Assembly: GCA_029781135.1 (NCBI GenBank)
Contig: JAKOXH010000043.1
Span: 62,001 to 126,000, forward strand
Direction of reading: 5' to 3'
DNA length: 64,000 bases
DNA from: Planctomycetota bacterium
GTDB taxonomy: Bacteria; Planctomycetota; Planctomycetia; Pirellulales; Lacipirellulaceae
The position numbers were made by a program, and so were the translations under genes. Below, one piece after another: positions 53,728 to 61,942 of the stretch. The notes below the pieces were generated by a model. It saw nothing but the letters and a program-made list of their open reading frames with translations, was not told the origin of the DNA and searched no databases. Within the stretch, counting starts at the first letter, position 1. Every line of letters starts with the position of its first letter.

Positions 53728-54408
53728 TTAGACGAACCGAAAGCGACGCCAACCGATACCTCCCCCAACAATTCCGAGGAGTGCCCAGGTAGCTGGCTCT
53801 GGTACGGGCGTTGGAATTTGCACATTATCAATTTCCACGTATTGATTGCGGACCATGGGCAATAGATAGATGCTGTAATACCGGAATTCCACCCGGGCAG
53901 AATCGCCAACTGCCGCGCCGTAGAACGAGAGATCGACGAAGCGTGACACGCGCGGTGGCCCGGTGCTATAGGCAGGGCCCAAGCTCGATGTGTCATGGAC
54001 CATGGTGATCCAGTCGCCGCCATTGATGCTGATATTCGTATCAAACGCCTCAAATGCATCCGCGTGTTGGTAGTTGATGTCGTAGCGAAGAGTACGGCCA
54101 TCCGGTCCGGCATTCAGTACGAAGGTCGGCGTGATCAACGAAACATCGTATTGCCCGGGATGGTTGTACGAACTGGCGGTGGCCGCTAGGGTTGGCGTGC
54201 CGTTCGTGTAATTCTCCATGCCTTCGATCGTATTGACGGTCCAGGGTACAGCGCTGTAGTCGGGACTGCCAGGAATGGGGAAGTTGTCGTGGATGCTCCA
54301 GGAGGCAGGAATCCCGCTGTCGAAGGTTTCGGTGATGGATTGGCCGAAGGCGTTTGCCGCATTCGCCAAGAAGATAAGGACGGCACCCAACAGAAGGCGT
54401 GATCGCAT
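53728..54408 (-). CDS. PEP-CTERM sorting-domain protein
   Basis: 226 residues from ATG 54408, with GAGGG 5 bases upstream. Signal peptide MRSRLLLGAVLIFLANAANA. The body is strand-rich (ITETFDSGIPASWSIHDNFP) as in extracellular adhesive domains; the end VPEPATWALLGIVGGGIGWR with RFRFV is a complete PEP-CTERM tripartite signal (PEP, helix, Arg-rich tail), which directs exosortase-mediated sorting. No exosortase gene is in the window. Confidence 0.92.
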   Translation of the reverse strand: MRSRLLLGAVLIFLANAANAFGQSITETFDSGIPASWSIHDNFPIPGSPDYSAVPWTVNTIEGMENYTNGTPTLAATASSYNHPGQYDVSLITPTFVLNAGPDGRTLRYDINYQHADAFEAFDTNISINGGDWITMVHDTSSLGPAYSTGPPRVSRFVDLSFYGAAVGDSARVEFRYYSIYLLPMVRNQYVEIDNVQIPTPVPEPATWALLGIVGGGIGWRRFRFV

Positions 54409-54639
54409 TAGTCCCTCGTTTCGCAAACGGACGAGCTGAAACTACGACATTACGTTGCCTGCCCGCTCCCTTCTCCGTCAAAAGTCAAGAATGACCACGG
54501 CTTCGATTTTAGCCTCGGCGAACCAAATTGATAGTTGCCGCAGGGAATTTTCTTGAATTTTTTGGGAGGTCGGTGGCACCCGGCCAATTAAGCCCATTTC
54601 TTCAGCGATTGGCCGCAGAAACTTGGGGAAGGCAACTGG

Positions 54640-55590
54640 CTACCGATTCTTGATCGCCCGCTGCATGGCGGCACCCATGTCGGCGGGGCTTTGGGCGACT
54701 TCGATACCGGCGGCTTCAAAAGCGGCGATTTTTTCCGCGGCGGTACCTTTGCCGCCCGAAATGATCGCGCCGGCGTGGCCCATCCGCTTGCCCTTCGGCG
54801 CGGTGCGGCCGGCGATGAACGCCGCGATCGGCTTGGTGACGTGCTCGCGGGCGAACGCGGCGGCTTCCTCTTCGGCTGTGCCACCGATCTCGCCCATCAT
54901 GAGAATTGCCTCGGTTTCAGGATCGGCTTGGTAAAGCTTCAGCAGATCGATGAACGACGTGCCGACGATCGGGTCGCCGCCGAGGCCAACGCATGTCGAT
55001 TGGCCGAGGCCCAGGTTCGAGAGCTGCCACACGGCTTCGTAGGTGAGCGTGCCGCTGCGGCTCATCACGCCGACGGGGCCTTTCTTGTGAATGTAGCCCG
55101 GCATGATGCCGATTTTGCATTCCTCGGGCGTGATGACGCCGGGGCAGTTGGGACCGATCAAGGCGAGACAAGGAGAGGGGGAGACAAGGAGACAAGGAGA
55201 TTCTGTTGGAGGCGTTTCTCCTTGTCTCCTGGTCTCCTTGGCCCCTTGTCTTTTCAGGCGATCGTAGACGCGGACCATATCGAGAACCGGCACGCCTTCG
55301 GTGATGGCGACCACCACGTTGCAGCCCGCGTCGATCGCCTCCAGGATCGCGTCGGCAGTAAACGCGGCCGGGACGAAGATCATCGCGGCGTTCGCGCCTT
55401 CCTTTTCGACCGCTTCGTGGACGGTATCGAACACGGGCACGCCGAGGGTCGTCTGGCCGCCCTTGCCGGGCGTCACGCCCGCGACCAGCTTCGTGCCGTA
55501 CTCAAGGCAATTCTTGGAATGAAACTCGCCCGTCTTGCCGGTGATGCCCTGGCAAACGACGCGGGTGGATTTGTTAATGAGGATGCTCAT
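54640..55590 (-). CDS. sucD: Succinate--CoA ligase alpha subunit with in-frame repeat insert
   Basis: 316 residues against about 290 in the family. TCA-cycle enzyme that couples succinyl-CoA to nucleotide phosphorylation with SucC. N-terminus [20 protein letters not shown], CoA site in [35 protein letters not shown], the phosphohistidine loop [20 protein letters not shown]. Between MVRVYDRLK (normally followed within a few residues by the Ile-Gly-Pro-Asn strand) and LIGPNCPG stands an extra stretch of about 27 residues, [20 protein letters not shown] and LLVSPSPCL, encoded by an inverted repeat (55164-55254). Both subunits keep all catalytic blocks. Confidence 0.96.
   Translation of the reverse strand: MSILINKSTRVVCQGITGKTGEFHSKNCLEYGTKLVAGVTPGKGGQTTLGVPVFDTVHEAVEKEGANAAMIFVPAAFTADAILEAIDAGCNVVVAITEGVPVLDMVRVYDRLKRQGAKETRRQGETPPTESPCLLVSPSPCLALIGPNCPGVITPEECKIGIMPGYIHKKGPVGVMSRSGTLTYEAVWQLSNLGLGQSTCVGLGGDPIVGTSFIDLLKLYQADPETEAILMMGEIGGTAEEEAAAFAREHVTKPIAAFIAGRTAPKGKRMGHAGAIISGGKGTAAEKIAAFEAAGIEVAQSPADMGAAMQRAIKNR
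55164..55254. repeat. GACAAGGA inverted repeat inserted in frame in sucD
   Basis: Left units GACAAGGAGAGGGGGAGACA and AGGAGACAAGGAGA (8-9 bp periodicity), right arm TCTCCTTGTCTCCTGGTCTC, then CTTGGCCCCTTGTC. Length 91 bp; open in the sucD frame. Confidence 0.93.
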
Positions 55591-55591
55591 G

Positions 55592-55650
55592 GGAGGCGTT
55601 GGGAGTTAGGCGTTAGGTGTTAGGCGTTAGGTGTTGGGAGTTAGGAATAA
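55592..55650. repeat. GTTAGGC heptamer array (left arm of K4)
   Basis: About eight 7-bp units of GTTAGGC, GTTAGGT and GTTGGGA (e.g. GTTAGGCGTTAGGTGTTAGG). Starts two bases before the sucD start codon, that is, directly at the 5' end of the gene on the minus strand. Confidence 0.92.
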
Positions 55651-55660
55651 GGCGACAGAG

Positions 55661-55840
55661 TCACCGTGGTAGTCGGCGGTCGGAGTTGTTTGGCTCTAAG
55701 TGATTGGATAGGCCGCAAAGCATGCGTTTGATTTCGTTAATGTCGGCATTGAAACGTTCGAATGTAGCCGCATCGAGTAATCCCAGATCTCGGGATAAGA
55801 TCAGGTGATATTCAACTTCGCAGGCGGAACCAGCCGCCAT
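55661..55840 (-). pseudogene. Truncated four-helix-bundle (S23/Avd-like) gene between sucC and sucD
   Basis: 59 codons from an ATG at 55840: MAAGSACEVEYHLILSRDLG, then LLDAATFERFNADINEIKRM and LCGLSNHLEP. This corresponds to the C-terminal half (helices 3-4) of the four-helix-bundle proteins of TIGR02436/S23 type, in which the pattern (A)GSxxExExxLxLxRDLGxL is typical. The N-terminal half, normally around 60 residues, is absent; the frame runs into the heptamer array at 55860-55919. It is therefore a relic, flanked on both sides by tandem 7-bp arrays. Confidence 0.75.
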
Positions 55841-55859
55841 TTGTGTTGCCCCCTGTCGG

Positions 55860-55919
55860 CTAACGACTAACGACTAATGCCTTACGACTTACGACTTACG
55901 ACTTACACCTTACGCCTTC
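55860..55919. repeat. CGACTTA/CTAACGA heptamer array (right arm of K4)
   Basis: CTAACGACTAACGACTAATG, then CCTTACGACTTACGACTTAC and ACCTTACGCCTT: 7-bp units in roughly the inverse orientation of the GTTAGGC array at 55592-55650, 210 bp away. Confidence 0.9.
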
Positions 55920-55987
55920 GTGGCGGTGGTGACGTTGTTGGCGGGTGATTCGGCGTTGCCGCCGACGCTAATTTGTTTGCGCGCGTG

Positions 55988-57193
55988 TTATTTGGTGGCG
56001 GCGACGACTTTGTTGGCGGCGTCGGTGAGATCGCTTGCCGCGATGATGTCGACGCCGCTTTCCTTCAATATCTTGCGGCCTTGTTCGACTTCGGTGCCTT
56101 CTAGCCGGACGACGAGCGGCACGTTGAAGCCGACGGTCTTGTACGCTTCGACGATGGCCGAGGCGATCGTGGTGCAGCGCATGATGCCGCCGAAGATGTT
56201 GACCAGCACGGCCTTCACGTTCTTGTCGGATAGCAGGATGCGAAACGCTTCGGTAACTTGCTCGGTGTTGGCGCCGCCGCCGACATCGAGGAAATTGGCC
56301 GGCTCGCCGCCGTGGAGTTTCACGAGGTCCATCGTGGCCATCGCGAGGCCGGCACCGTTCACCAGGCAGCCGATGTTGCCATCCAACTGCACGTAGCTGA
56401 GTCCGGCCTTGCCGGCACGGAGTTCGTTCGGATCTTCTTCCGAGGTATCACGCAATTCTTCAAGCTGCGGATGGCGGAAGAGAGCGTTGTCGTCGAAGCT
56501 GATCTTGGCGTCGAGGGCCAGCAGTTCGCCCGCCTTTGTCACCACGAGCGGGTTGATCTCGACGAGGCTGCAATCGAGCGCGACGAACAACTTGCAGAGC
56601 GACTTCATAAACTTCTCGGCCGAGCCCCCTCCCTTAGTCCCTCCCCCCGAGGGGGAGGGAGAAATTTGGAGCTTCGCGCACAGCTTGCGGACTTGGTACG
56701 ACTGCAGGCCGGCATCGGGGCAGAAGTTCTCCTTGAAAATGAGTTCCGGTGTTTTCGCGGCGACATCTTCAATATTCATGCCGCCGGCGCTACTGGCCAT
56801 CAGCACGGGCAAACCGGCGGCGCGGTCGATGACGATGCCGAGGTAGAGTTCGCGGGCGATATCGCAGCCGGCTTCGACCAACACGCGGCGGACGGTTTGG
56901 CCTGAGGGGCCGGTTTGGATGGTGACTAGTTTGTGATTGAGCAGATTCTCAGCCGCCGAGGCGGCGGCTTGGGAGTCGCGGACGAGTTGAACGCCGTGTT
57001 GGTTGGGGTTGTCTTTGATCGTACCCTTGCCGCGGCCGCCGGCGTGGATTTGGGCCTTCACGACGGCGAGCGGGCCGCCGAGTTTCGTGAAGGCGTCGGC
57101 CGCTTCCGCCGGCGTGGTGGCCATGATGCCCGCCGGCACGGCGACGCCCGCCTCGCGAAGCAGCTGCTTGGCTTGATATTCGTGAATTTTCAT
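55988..57193 (-). CDS. sucC: Succinate--CoA ligase beta subunit with in-frame repeat insert
   Basis: 401 residues. ATP-grasp subunit that binds nucleotide: [100 protein letters not shown] and [10 protein letters not shown] are all present. Residues about 176-191 ([18 protein letters not shown]), between VRKLCAKL and KFMKSLCKL, have no counterpart in the family and are encoded by a palindromic repeat (56622-56667). sucC and sucD normally adjoin; here 397 bp with a four-helix relic and two heptamer arrays separate them. Confidence 0.96.
   Translation of the reverse strand: MKIHEYQAKQLLREAGVAVPAGIMATTPAEAADAFTKLGGPLAVVKAQIHAGGRGKGTIKDNPNQHGVQLVRDSQAAASAAENLLNHKLVTIQTGPSGQTVRRVLVEAGCDIARELYLGIVIDRAAGLPVLMASSAGGMNIEDVAAKTPELIFKENFCPDAGLQSYQVRKLCAKLQISPSPSGGGTKGGGSAEKFMKSLCKLFVALDCSLVEINPLVVTKAGELLALDAKISFDDNALFRHPQLEELRDTSEEDPNELRAGKAGLSYVQLDGNIGCLVNGAGLAMATMDLVKLHGGEPANFLDVGGGANTEQVTEAFRILLSDKNVKAVLVNIFGGIMRCTTIASAIVEAYKTVGFNVPLVVRLEGTEVEQGRKILKESGVDIIAASDLTDAANKVVAATK
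56622..56667. repeat. CCCTCCCCCCGAGGGGGAGGG palindrome inserted in frame in sucC (family L)
   Basis: GAGCCCCCTCCCTTAGTCCC, then TCCCCCCGAGGGGGAGGGAG; perfect stem CCCTCCCCC/GGGGGAGGG around CG. Related in composition and arm sequence to the intergenic element at 42379-42417. Confidence 0.88.
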
Positions 57194-57256
57194 CCGACTA
57201 CTCCGGTTTTCGCGGCAGCGGTAGACTCAAGACAGTGATAATTGAATGCGATGCAG

Positions 57257-57333
57257 TTTTCACGCAGAGGCGCGGAGACGCAGAGAAGTCCTCAAGCACC
57301 AATCTTTGCATCCTTTGCGTCTCTGCGTGAGAC
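57257..57333. repeat. Family I inverted repeat between sucC and apbE
   Basis: Left arm TTTTCACGCAGAGGCGCGGA, followed by GACGCAGAG; right arm CTTTGCGTCTCTGCGTGAGA; loop of about 22 bp. Lies in the divergent promoter region of both genes. Confidence 0.87.
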
Positions 57334-57412
57334 CATTATCTCTTTCGTCTAAACTCAAGACTGGATTAAGCGTTCGAGTATAGCGCTCCGCGGCGAAGGT
57401 GGTCAACCGGCG

Positions 57413-58495
57413 ATGCGAATTGCACTACTTTTCTTACTGGTGGGGGCACCACTGGCGGGGGTCGCGGCGGCCGAAACGGTCACGCTGCGCGGAGCCGCAC
57501 AGGGCACGACATATCACATTAAGTACGTGGTGCCCACGAAGGCGGTCGATCGTGCGCGCGTGCAAGGCGATGTCGAGAGTTTGCTCGCCGATATTGATCG
57601 GCAGATGTCGACGTATCGGCCAGACTCGGAAATCAGTCGGTTCAATCAAGCGCCGGCCGATGAATGGTTCCCGGTTTCGAAAGCGGTGGTCGATGTTGTG
57701 ATCGCTGCCCGCGAGATTAGCGAGAAGACGGGCGGCGCGATGGACATAACGGTGGGGCCGCTTGTAAAGCTGTGGCATTTCGGGCCTACCGATAGGACCA
57801 AGAAGAACGCTGCCGCGCGACTTGCCAAAAAGTTCGAGCCGCCGACGGATGAGCAGATTCAGAACGCTCGCACTAGAATTGGCTACAGACAACTGAATAC
57901 GCGCCTCGATCCGCCGGCGTTGCGAAAACAAGTGGCGGGGCTGGAAGTGGATCTGTCGTCGATCGCTTCCGGTTATACGATCGATCACCTGGCTGACGTA
58001 TTGCTGAAGCTCGGCATCAAGAATTACATGGTCGAACTTGGCGGCGAGGTGCGGGCCGGGGGCAAGCATGAAGACGGCACGCCGTGGCGAGTGGCGATCG
58101 AGCGGCCGACGGCTGGCGAACCCGAAATGGTGACGGCCGTGCCGCTCGTCAACGCGGCGTTGGCGACGGCGGGCGGCACGCACAAGTTCTTCGAGTACCA
58201 AGGCCATCGGTATTCGCACATCATCGACCCGGCCACGGGCCGGCCGGTGGAACACGCCCTCGCCTCCGTGAGCGTGGCGGCGGATACGTGCCTCGAGGCC
58301 GATGGCTGGGACACGCCGCTGTTAGTCCTCGGGCCCGATCGTGGCATCGACTGCGCGGAAAAGAACGGCCTCGCCGCGATGTTCATTTCACACGAAGACT
58401 CGGGCGATAGCATCAAGACAACCGCCGCATGGCAAAAGCGCTTTGGCGAAGTGAAAATAATGGACCGAAGTTCGCAGCGCGAGCAAGAGCATTAG
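57413..58495 (+). CDS. apbE: FAD:protein FMN transferase, ApbE family
   Basis: 360 residues with the signal peptide MRIALLFLLVGAPLAGVAAA, so it acts outside the cytoplasm; ApbE attaches FMN to Thr residues of flavoproteins such as NqrC/RnfG. Family blocks: TTYHIKYVVP, RQMSTYRPDSEISRFNQAPA, GGAMDITVGPLVKLWHFGPT, VDLSSIASGYTIDHLADVL, YMVELGGEVRAGGKHEDGTP and YSHIIDPATGRPVEHALASV (with the metal-binding Asp and Thr region). The last residues (SSQREQEH) and the stop codon are encoded by repeat H1. Confidence 0.94.
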   Translation: MRIALLFLLVGAPLAGVAAAETVTLRGAAQGTTYHIKYVVPTKAVDRARVQGDVESLLADIDRQMSTYRPDSEISRFNQAPADEWFPVSKAVVDVVIAAREISEKTGGAMDITVGPLVKLWHFGPTDRTKKNAAARLAKKFEPPTDEQIQNARTRIGYRQLNTRLDPPALRKQVAGLEVDLSSIASGYTIDHLADVLLKLGIKNYMVELGGEVRAGGKHEDGTPWRVAIERPTAGEPEMVTAVPLVNAALATAGGTHKFFEYQGHRYSHIIDPATGRPVEHALASVSVAADTCLEADGWDTPLLVLGPDRGIDCAEKNGLAAMFISHEDSGDSIKTTAAWQKRFGEVKIMDRSSQREQEH

Positions 58496-58553
58496 ACGTT
58501 ACGATGGTTAGCGGCGTAACGCACAATGCTCTTGCTTGCGCTGCGAGCTACAA
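58469..58553. repeat. GCAGCGCGAGCAAGAGC inverted repeat, copy H1
   Basis: Left arm TTCGCAGCGCGAGCAAGAGC (58471-58490), right arm GCTCTTGCTTGCGCTGCGAG (58528-58547). The left arm is the 3' end of apbE, including its TAG. A second copy is at 61997-62074. Confidence 0.92.
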
Positions 58554-58668
58554 ACCGATGAATTATCTTTTCAACGCTTCTGACCGCCGCGCCAGCAACG
58601 CTAGCAACCGCTAGCTGACATTGTTCGCGCAGTGGCAAACCGCTATCTTTCCGCATCGATTAAGTTCT

Positions 58669-58706
58669 GCTCCCCGCTCCGCTCGCGCGTCGCGGCTAAA
58701 CGGCGG
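58669..58706. repeat. GCTCCGCTCGCGCGTCGCGGCTAAACGG repeat, copy G3
   Basis: GCTCCCCGCTCCGCTCGCGC and GTCGCGGCTAAACGGCGG; 25 bp upstream of the SMC-like gene start. Confidence 0.87.
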
Positions 58707-58730
58707 ATTATTCGCGCAAGGATGCAACGT

Positions 58731-60773
58731 ATGCGAGTTTCGGCGATCACGGTTCACGGCGCTGCTGGCTGGCCCAGCGTGCAACTCGATTCCCACGGAA
58801 ATTCCCTCACGGCCATTTGTGGCCCATCCAACAGCGGCAAGAGCGCGATGGCCAACCTCATGGGCCACGCACTTTTCGGCAAGGCTGAAGCCTGGCTCGG
58901 CGGCGCGACGATTCCCGAGGGTGAGCTGATCGTTGAAGGCGACGGCGCGCGCTATCGGCTGCGCCGGGCACGCGATGGACAACAAGTCACGCGGCTCACC
59001 GTGGCCGCGTTGGATAACGCGCCGGCCGATCGCCACACGGCCCAGCGGCTCGTCGGCAACCTGTCGCCGAGTATCCTCGCGCCGTTGTGTGCCGTGAGCT
59101 TTCGTGAGTCGCCGAATGTGGCGCAGCTGCTTACCAAGGAATTTGCGTTAGGATTTCAATCGATTCAAGATGACGGTGGTCCGCACGTGTCGCGTCGCGC
59201 GGCTGAACTGGCCGCGCGGCGCGATCTGCTTGCGCAGGAACTCGAAACCCGCATCGCCGGCGAACGCCGGGCCAGCGGCGAGTTGGAAGCGCGGTGGCGC
59301 GAACTCGATCGCCTCGCGCGCGACCAGCAGCAACATCTGGCCACATTGGAACAGCGGCTACAATCGGTCGAGAAATCGCTGGCGGAAACCGATTCGCGGT
59401 TGCGGTATCGGCGACTGGAACTCAACGTCGAACTCCGCTGGCGAGCTGACGAAAACCAGGAACCGGAAACGCCGCTCAAGGAACTGGATACGCAAATCGA
59501 GCGCTGCCGACAAATGCTGGCCGATTTGGGCGAACGCGAAGGCGTTGTGCGCGGGCGGCTGGCACAGGTTCAGACCGCGCGCACCGGTACGTCGGCGATT
59601 GCCGACCAACAAACCTGGCTCACCGTTTCGCGGCAGTTGGCGGCCGATTTAGCGGGCGAAGTGGCCCGGCTCGCGCGGGCGAGCACCTCGCACCAATGTG
59701 CATGCCACGATGCCCACCCGCGATTGCGGCCGATCGCGGAAACGATCCAGCGGCAGCTCACGGTGCTCGAACAATGCATCGAAGATCAACGCCGCGCGCT
59801 GAGCGGCACGGAACTGCAGGGCGAAATCGAGGGCCTCACCCGCACGCAGGCCGAACTGCGACGGCATTTGGAGCATCTGCTCCAGCGTCGGCAAGCGCAC
59901 ACGTTTGGTTCCCGCAGTGCCCACGATGAAATGCAGGGGTCGAGTCGGCTCTTTAGTGCGGCCGATGCCGAGCAACTCGAAAGGCGGCGAATCGAACTCG
60001 AACAGGAACGGTTTGGTCTCGTCGAACAAGTGAACGCGGCGGCGAAGAAGCTCAAGGCGCTTTGCGGCGAACGAGATGCGCTCGAACGGCAACGGGCGTC
60101 GCTACTTTCCGCGCGATCAATCGAGCATGTGCAGCGAGAACTCGCCGACGTCCAGCGCAAACTGGAAGCAGCGGCTTGTGGCAGTTTGCCGTTGGAAGGT
60201 GGCGTGGCTGTGGGTGAATATCACACGCGGGCGTCGGATTACTTGGCCCAACTCACCAACGGTGAATTTGTGCGGCTGCTGCTCGTTGGCGAAGGCCGGC
60301 AGGCTTGCGTGGTGAATCGCGACGGGGCGACGGTTCCCGTGGAGCGACTGAAGGCCGCGCAGCGCGACTTGGTTTATATCAGCCTGTGCCTTACGCTCCT
60401 TTCGGCAGCCGCCCGCAAGGGCATTTGGTTGCCGCTCGTGCTCGATGAGCCGTTCGAACGGCTCGACGCCCGGGCGACCGGGGCCTTGGTAGCGGTGCTC
60501 GATTCGTTCGCCCGTCAGGGGCACCAGGTGTTCGTGTTCACCGCCAAGCAGGACGCCACGGAGCGGCTGGCGTCGATCGGTGCCACGGTGCATGCCATTG
60601 CAAGCCTGCGTCATTGGCAGGAAGAGCCGCAGCCGGCCGCCGCGGTCTCGCATTCGACCGAGACGCACTACCACCATCAGTCAACGCCCGTCATTACGCG
60701 GACCGTGACACGGCGGCGACGGCGGAGGCGGAAACACACGAACGATGATGGTGCGTCAAGCGATGCGGCGTGA
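58731..60773 (+). CDS. SMC/Rad50-like AAA ATPase with coiled coil
   Basis: 680 residues from ATG 58731 (MRVSAITVHGAAGWPSVQLD), chosen because AAGGA lies 8 bases upstream; earlier in-frame starts would translate repeat G3. Walker A ICGPSNSGKSAMAN is at residues 29-42. A coiled coil (about 160-520) separates it from the C-terminal ATPase half with the signature-like LKAAQRDLVYISLCLTLLSA and Walker B LPLVLDEPFERLDARATGAL. In the middle of the coil, HQCACHDAH (Cys323, Cys325, His326) stands where Rad50-type proteins have a zinc hook, although not the usual CxxC. The tail is His/Arg-rich (TETHYHHQSTPV, RRRRRRKH). Likely DNA binding and repair or chromosome maintenance; closest by layout to AAA_27/YhaN proteins. 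Confidence 0.82.
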   Translation: MRVSAITVHGAAGWPSVQLDSHGNSLTAICGPSNSGKSAMANLMGHALFGKAEAWLGGATIPEGELIVEGDGARYRLRRARDGQQVTRLTVAALDNAPADRHTAQRLVGNLSPSILAPLCAVSFRESPNVAQLLTKEFALGFQSIQDDGGPHVSRRAAELAARRDLLAQELETRIAGERRASGELEARWRELDRLARDQQQHLATLEQRLQSVEKSLAETDSRLRYRRLELNVELRWRADENQEPETPLKELDTQIERCRQMLADLGEREGVVRGRLAQVQTARTGTSAIADQQTWLTVSRQLAADLAGEVARLARASTSHQCACHDAHPRLRPIAETIQRQLTVLEQCIEDQRRALSGTELQGEIEGLTRTQAELRRHLEHLLQRRQAHTFGSRSAHDEMQGSSRLFSAADAEQLERRRIELEQERFGLVEQVNAAAKKLKALCGERDALERQRASLLSARSIEHVQRELADVQRKLEAAACGSLPLEGGVAVGEYHTRASDYLAQLTNGEFVRLLLVGEGRQACVVNRDGATVPVERLKAAQRDLVYISLCLTLLSAAARKGIWLPLVLDEPFERLDARATGALVAVLDSFARQGHQVFVFTAKQDATERLASIGATVHAIASLRHWQEEPQPAAAVSHSTETHYHHQSTPVITRTVTRRRRRRRKHTNDDGASSDAA

Positions 60774-60775
60774 AC

Positions 60776-60862
60776 CAAATGGGGAATTGGGAGTGGGGAG
60801 TTGGGAATTCGGAATGAAAATGCGGAGTTGGGAATTCGGAATAGGGAATGGGGAATGCGTCG
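60776..60862. repeat. GGGGAAT/GGGAGTT heptamer array (left arm of K5)
   Basis: Units such as GGGGAATTGGGAGTGGGGAG, TTGGGAATTCGGAATG and TAGGGAATGGGGAATG. It begins 2 bp after the SMC-like gene and ends 6 bp before the stop of the four-helix gene. Confidence 0.92.
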
Positions 60863-60868
60863 GGAACG

Positions 60869-61222
60869 TTACCGGCGAGATTTGAGCGTTTTGATTGAAG
60901 CGACCGTTATTCTAAGGAGTTGGTTGGCTTCGTCGAGAATTTCCTTCAACAACTCCTGACGAACGATTTCAGCGTCGCCGAGCAATTCCAACCACAAAAC
61001 CGACTCGTCGAGCTCCTGTTCAACAATTCCCAGTTTCGAGACCATTTCCGCCTTCGACCGAGCACGGCAGCTTTCACGATAGTTGGCAGCCACCGACGTG
61101 CCCGATCGCAGAAGTTGTTTACCGATGACCTGCGCTTCGGCCGATTTAGGAAGACGGCTGTAAAGGCGAAGGATGCGCAATGCAAACAGCTTTGTTCGCG
61201 GAAGAAGGCCAGAGTCTTTCAT
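60869..61222 (-). CDS. Four-helix-bundle protein (S23/TIGR02436 family, Avd-like)
   Basis: 117 residues from ATG 61222. Family pattern: LFALRILRLYSRLPKSAEAQ, VIGKQLLRSGTSVAANYRES, CRARSKAEMVSKLGIVEQEL, DESVLWLELLGDAEIVRQEL and EILDEANQLLRITVASIKTL, the four amphipathic helices of S23-like proteins, encoded elsewhere in 23S rRNA intervening sequences and homologous to Avd of diversity-generating retroelements. They bind nucleic acid as pentamers in the Avd case; the free-standing ones have no known role. The start codon lies in a heptamer unit (TTGGGAATG), which also supplies the GGGA upstream of the ATG. The gene is enclosed by inverted heptamer arrays. Confidence 0.92.
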   Translation of the reverse strand: MKDSGLLPRTKLFALRILRLYSRLPKSAEAQVIGKQLLRSGTSVAANYRESCRARSKAEMVSKLGIVEQELDESVLWLELLGDAEIVRQELLKEILDEANQLLRITVASIKTLKSRR

Positions 61223-61290
61223 TCCCAACTCGCCACTCCCAATTCCGCATTCTTATTCCCCATTCCCCACTCCCAATTCCCCATTCGCGT
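61218..61290. repeat. CCCCATT/CCCAACT heptamer array (right arm of K5)
   Basis: TTCATTCCCAACTCGCCACT, CCCAATTCCGCATTCTTATT and CCCCATTCCCCACTCCCAAT, CCCCATTCG; inverse of the array at 60776-60862. It spans from the four-helix start codon to the greA stop codon, so the whole stretch 60776-61290 is one inverted structure around the gene. Confidence 0.92.
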
Positions 61291-61772
61291 CATTCGTCTT
61301 CGAATTTGATTTCGAGGATTTCGAACTTGTTCGTGCCGGCGGGGACGGCGACTTCGACTTTGTCGCCGACTTTCTTGCCGACGAAGCCTTGAGCTAGCGG
61401 GCTGGCGATGTTGATGCGGCCGGTGTCGTAATCTTCCTCGCCGGCGCCGACGAGCGTGAACTCCTCGGTATCGCCGAACGCGAGATCCTTCACCACAATC
61501 GTGCAGCCGAACGCCACCTGGTCCTTGGGTAGCTTGGCGTTGTCCATGATCACGCTTTTGGCCAGCTTTTCCTTAAGGACGTTGATCTTGGCCTGCAGCA
61601 AGCCCTGCGACTCGCGGGCACCGTGATACTCGGCATTTTCGCTGAGGTCGCCTTCCGCCCGGGCCGCGGCGATCCGCTTGGCAATCTCCGGCATCTTCTC
61701 GTTTTCGAGCTCGTCGAGCTCGGCCTTGATCTTGTTGTACCCGGCACGGGTCATGGGAACGCGGTCGGACAT
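61290..61772 (-). CDS. greA: Transcription elongation factor GreA
   Basis: 160 residues, standard length. It rescues backtracked RNA polymerase by stimulating RNA cleavage. The N-terminal coiled coil [40 protein letters not shown] (tip with the conserved Asp and Glu), [17 protein letters not shown], and the C-terminal domain [40 protein letters not shown], are all conserved. A short TTGAGGG array lies at its 5' end. Confidence 0.97.
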   Translation of the reverse strand: MSDRVPMTRAGYNKIKAELDELENEKMPEIAKRIAAARAEGDLSENAEYHGARESQGLLQAKINVLKEKLAKSVIMDNAKLPKDQVAFGCTIVVKDLAFGDTEEFTLVGAGEEDYDTGRINIASPLAQGFVGKKVGDKVEVAVPAGTNKFEILEIKFEDE

Positions 61773-61804
61773 GGTGGTTGAGGGTTGAGGGTTGAGGGTT
61801 GAGG
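61769..61804. repeat. TTGAGGG heptamer array (K6)
   Basis: Four exact copies of TTGAGGG (from about 61776) directly upstream of the greA start codon. No inverted partner seen. Confidence 0.92.
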
Positions 61805-61855
61805 GCCAGAGTAATCGGCGTCGACGAGTTAAGAATAAAGGATTAGGCGAGGCGC

Positions 61856-61884
61856 AATAAAAAACGGTCTCCTCGGGGGAGACC
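61856..61884 (-). terminator. Rho-independent terminator after the zinc-ribbon protein gene
   Basis: On the minus strand: GGTCTCC, loop CCCGA, GGAGACC, then GTTTTTTATT. It separates the zinc-ribbon gene from greA transcription. Confidence 0.88.
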
Positions 61885-61942
61885 TGTTCGTCCTGCTATT
61901 TTCGACTGGAAATGGCTGAATGTAAAGAGTGAAGTTCTTGCG

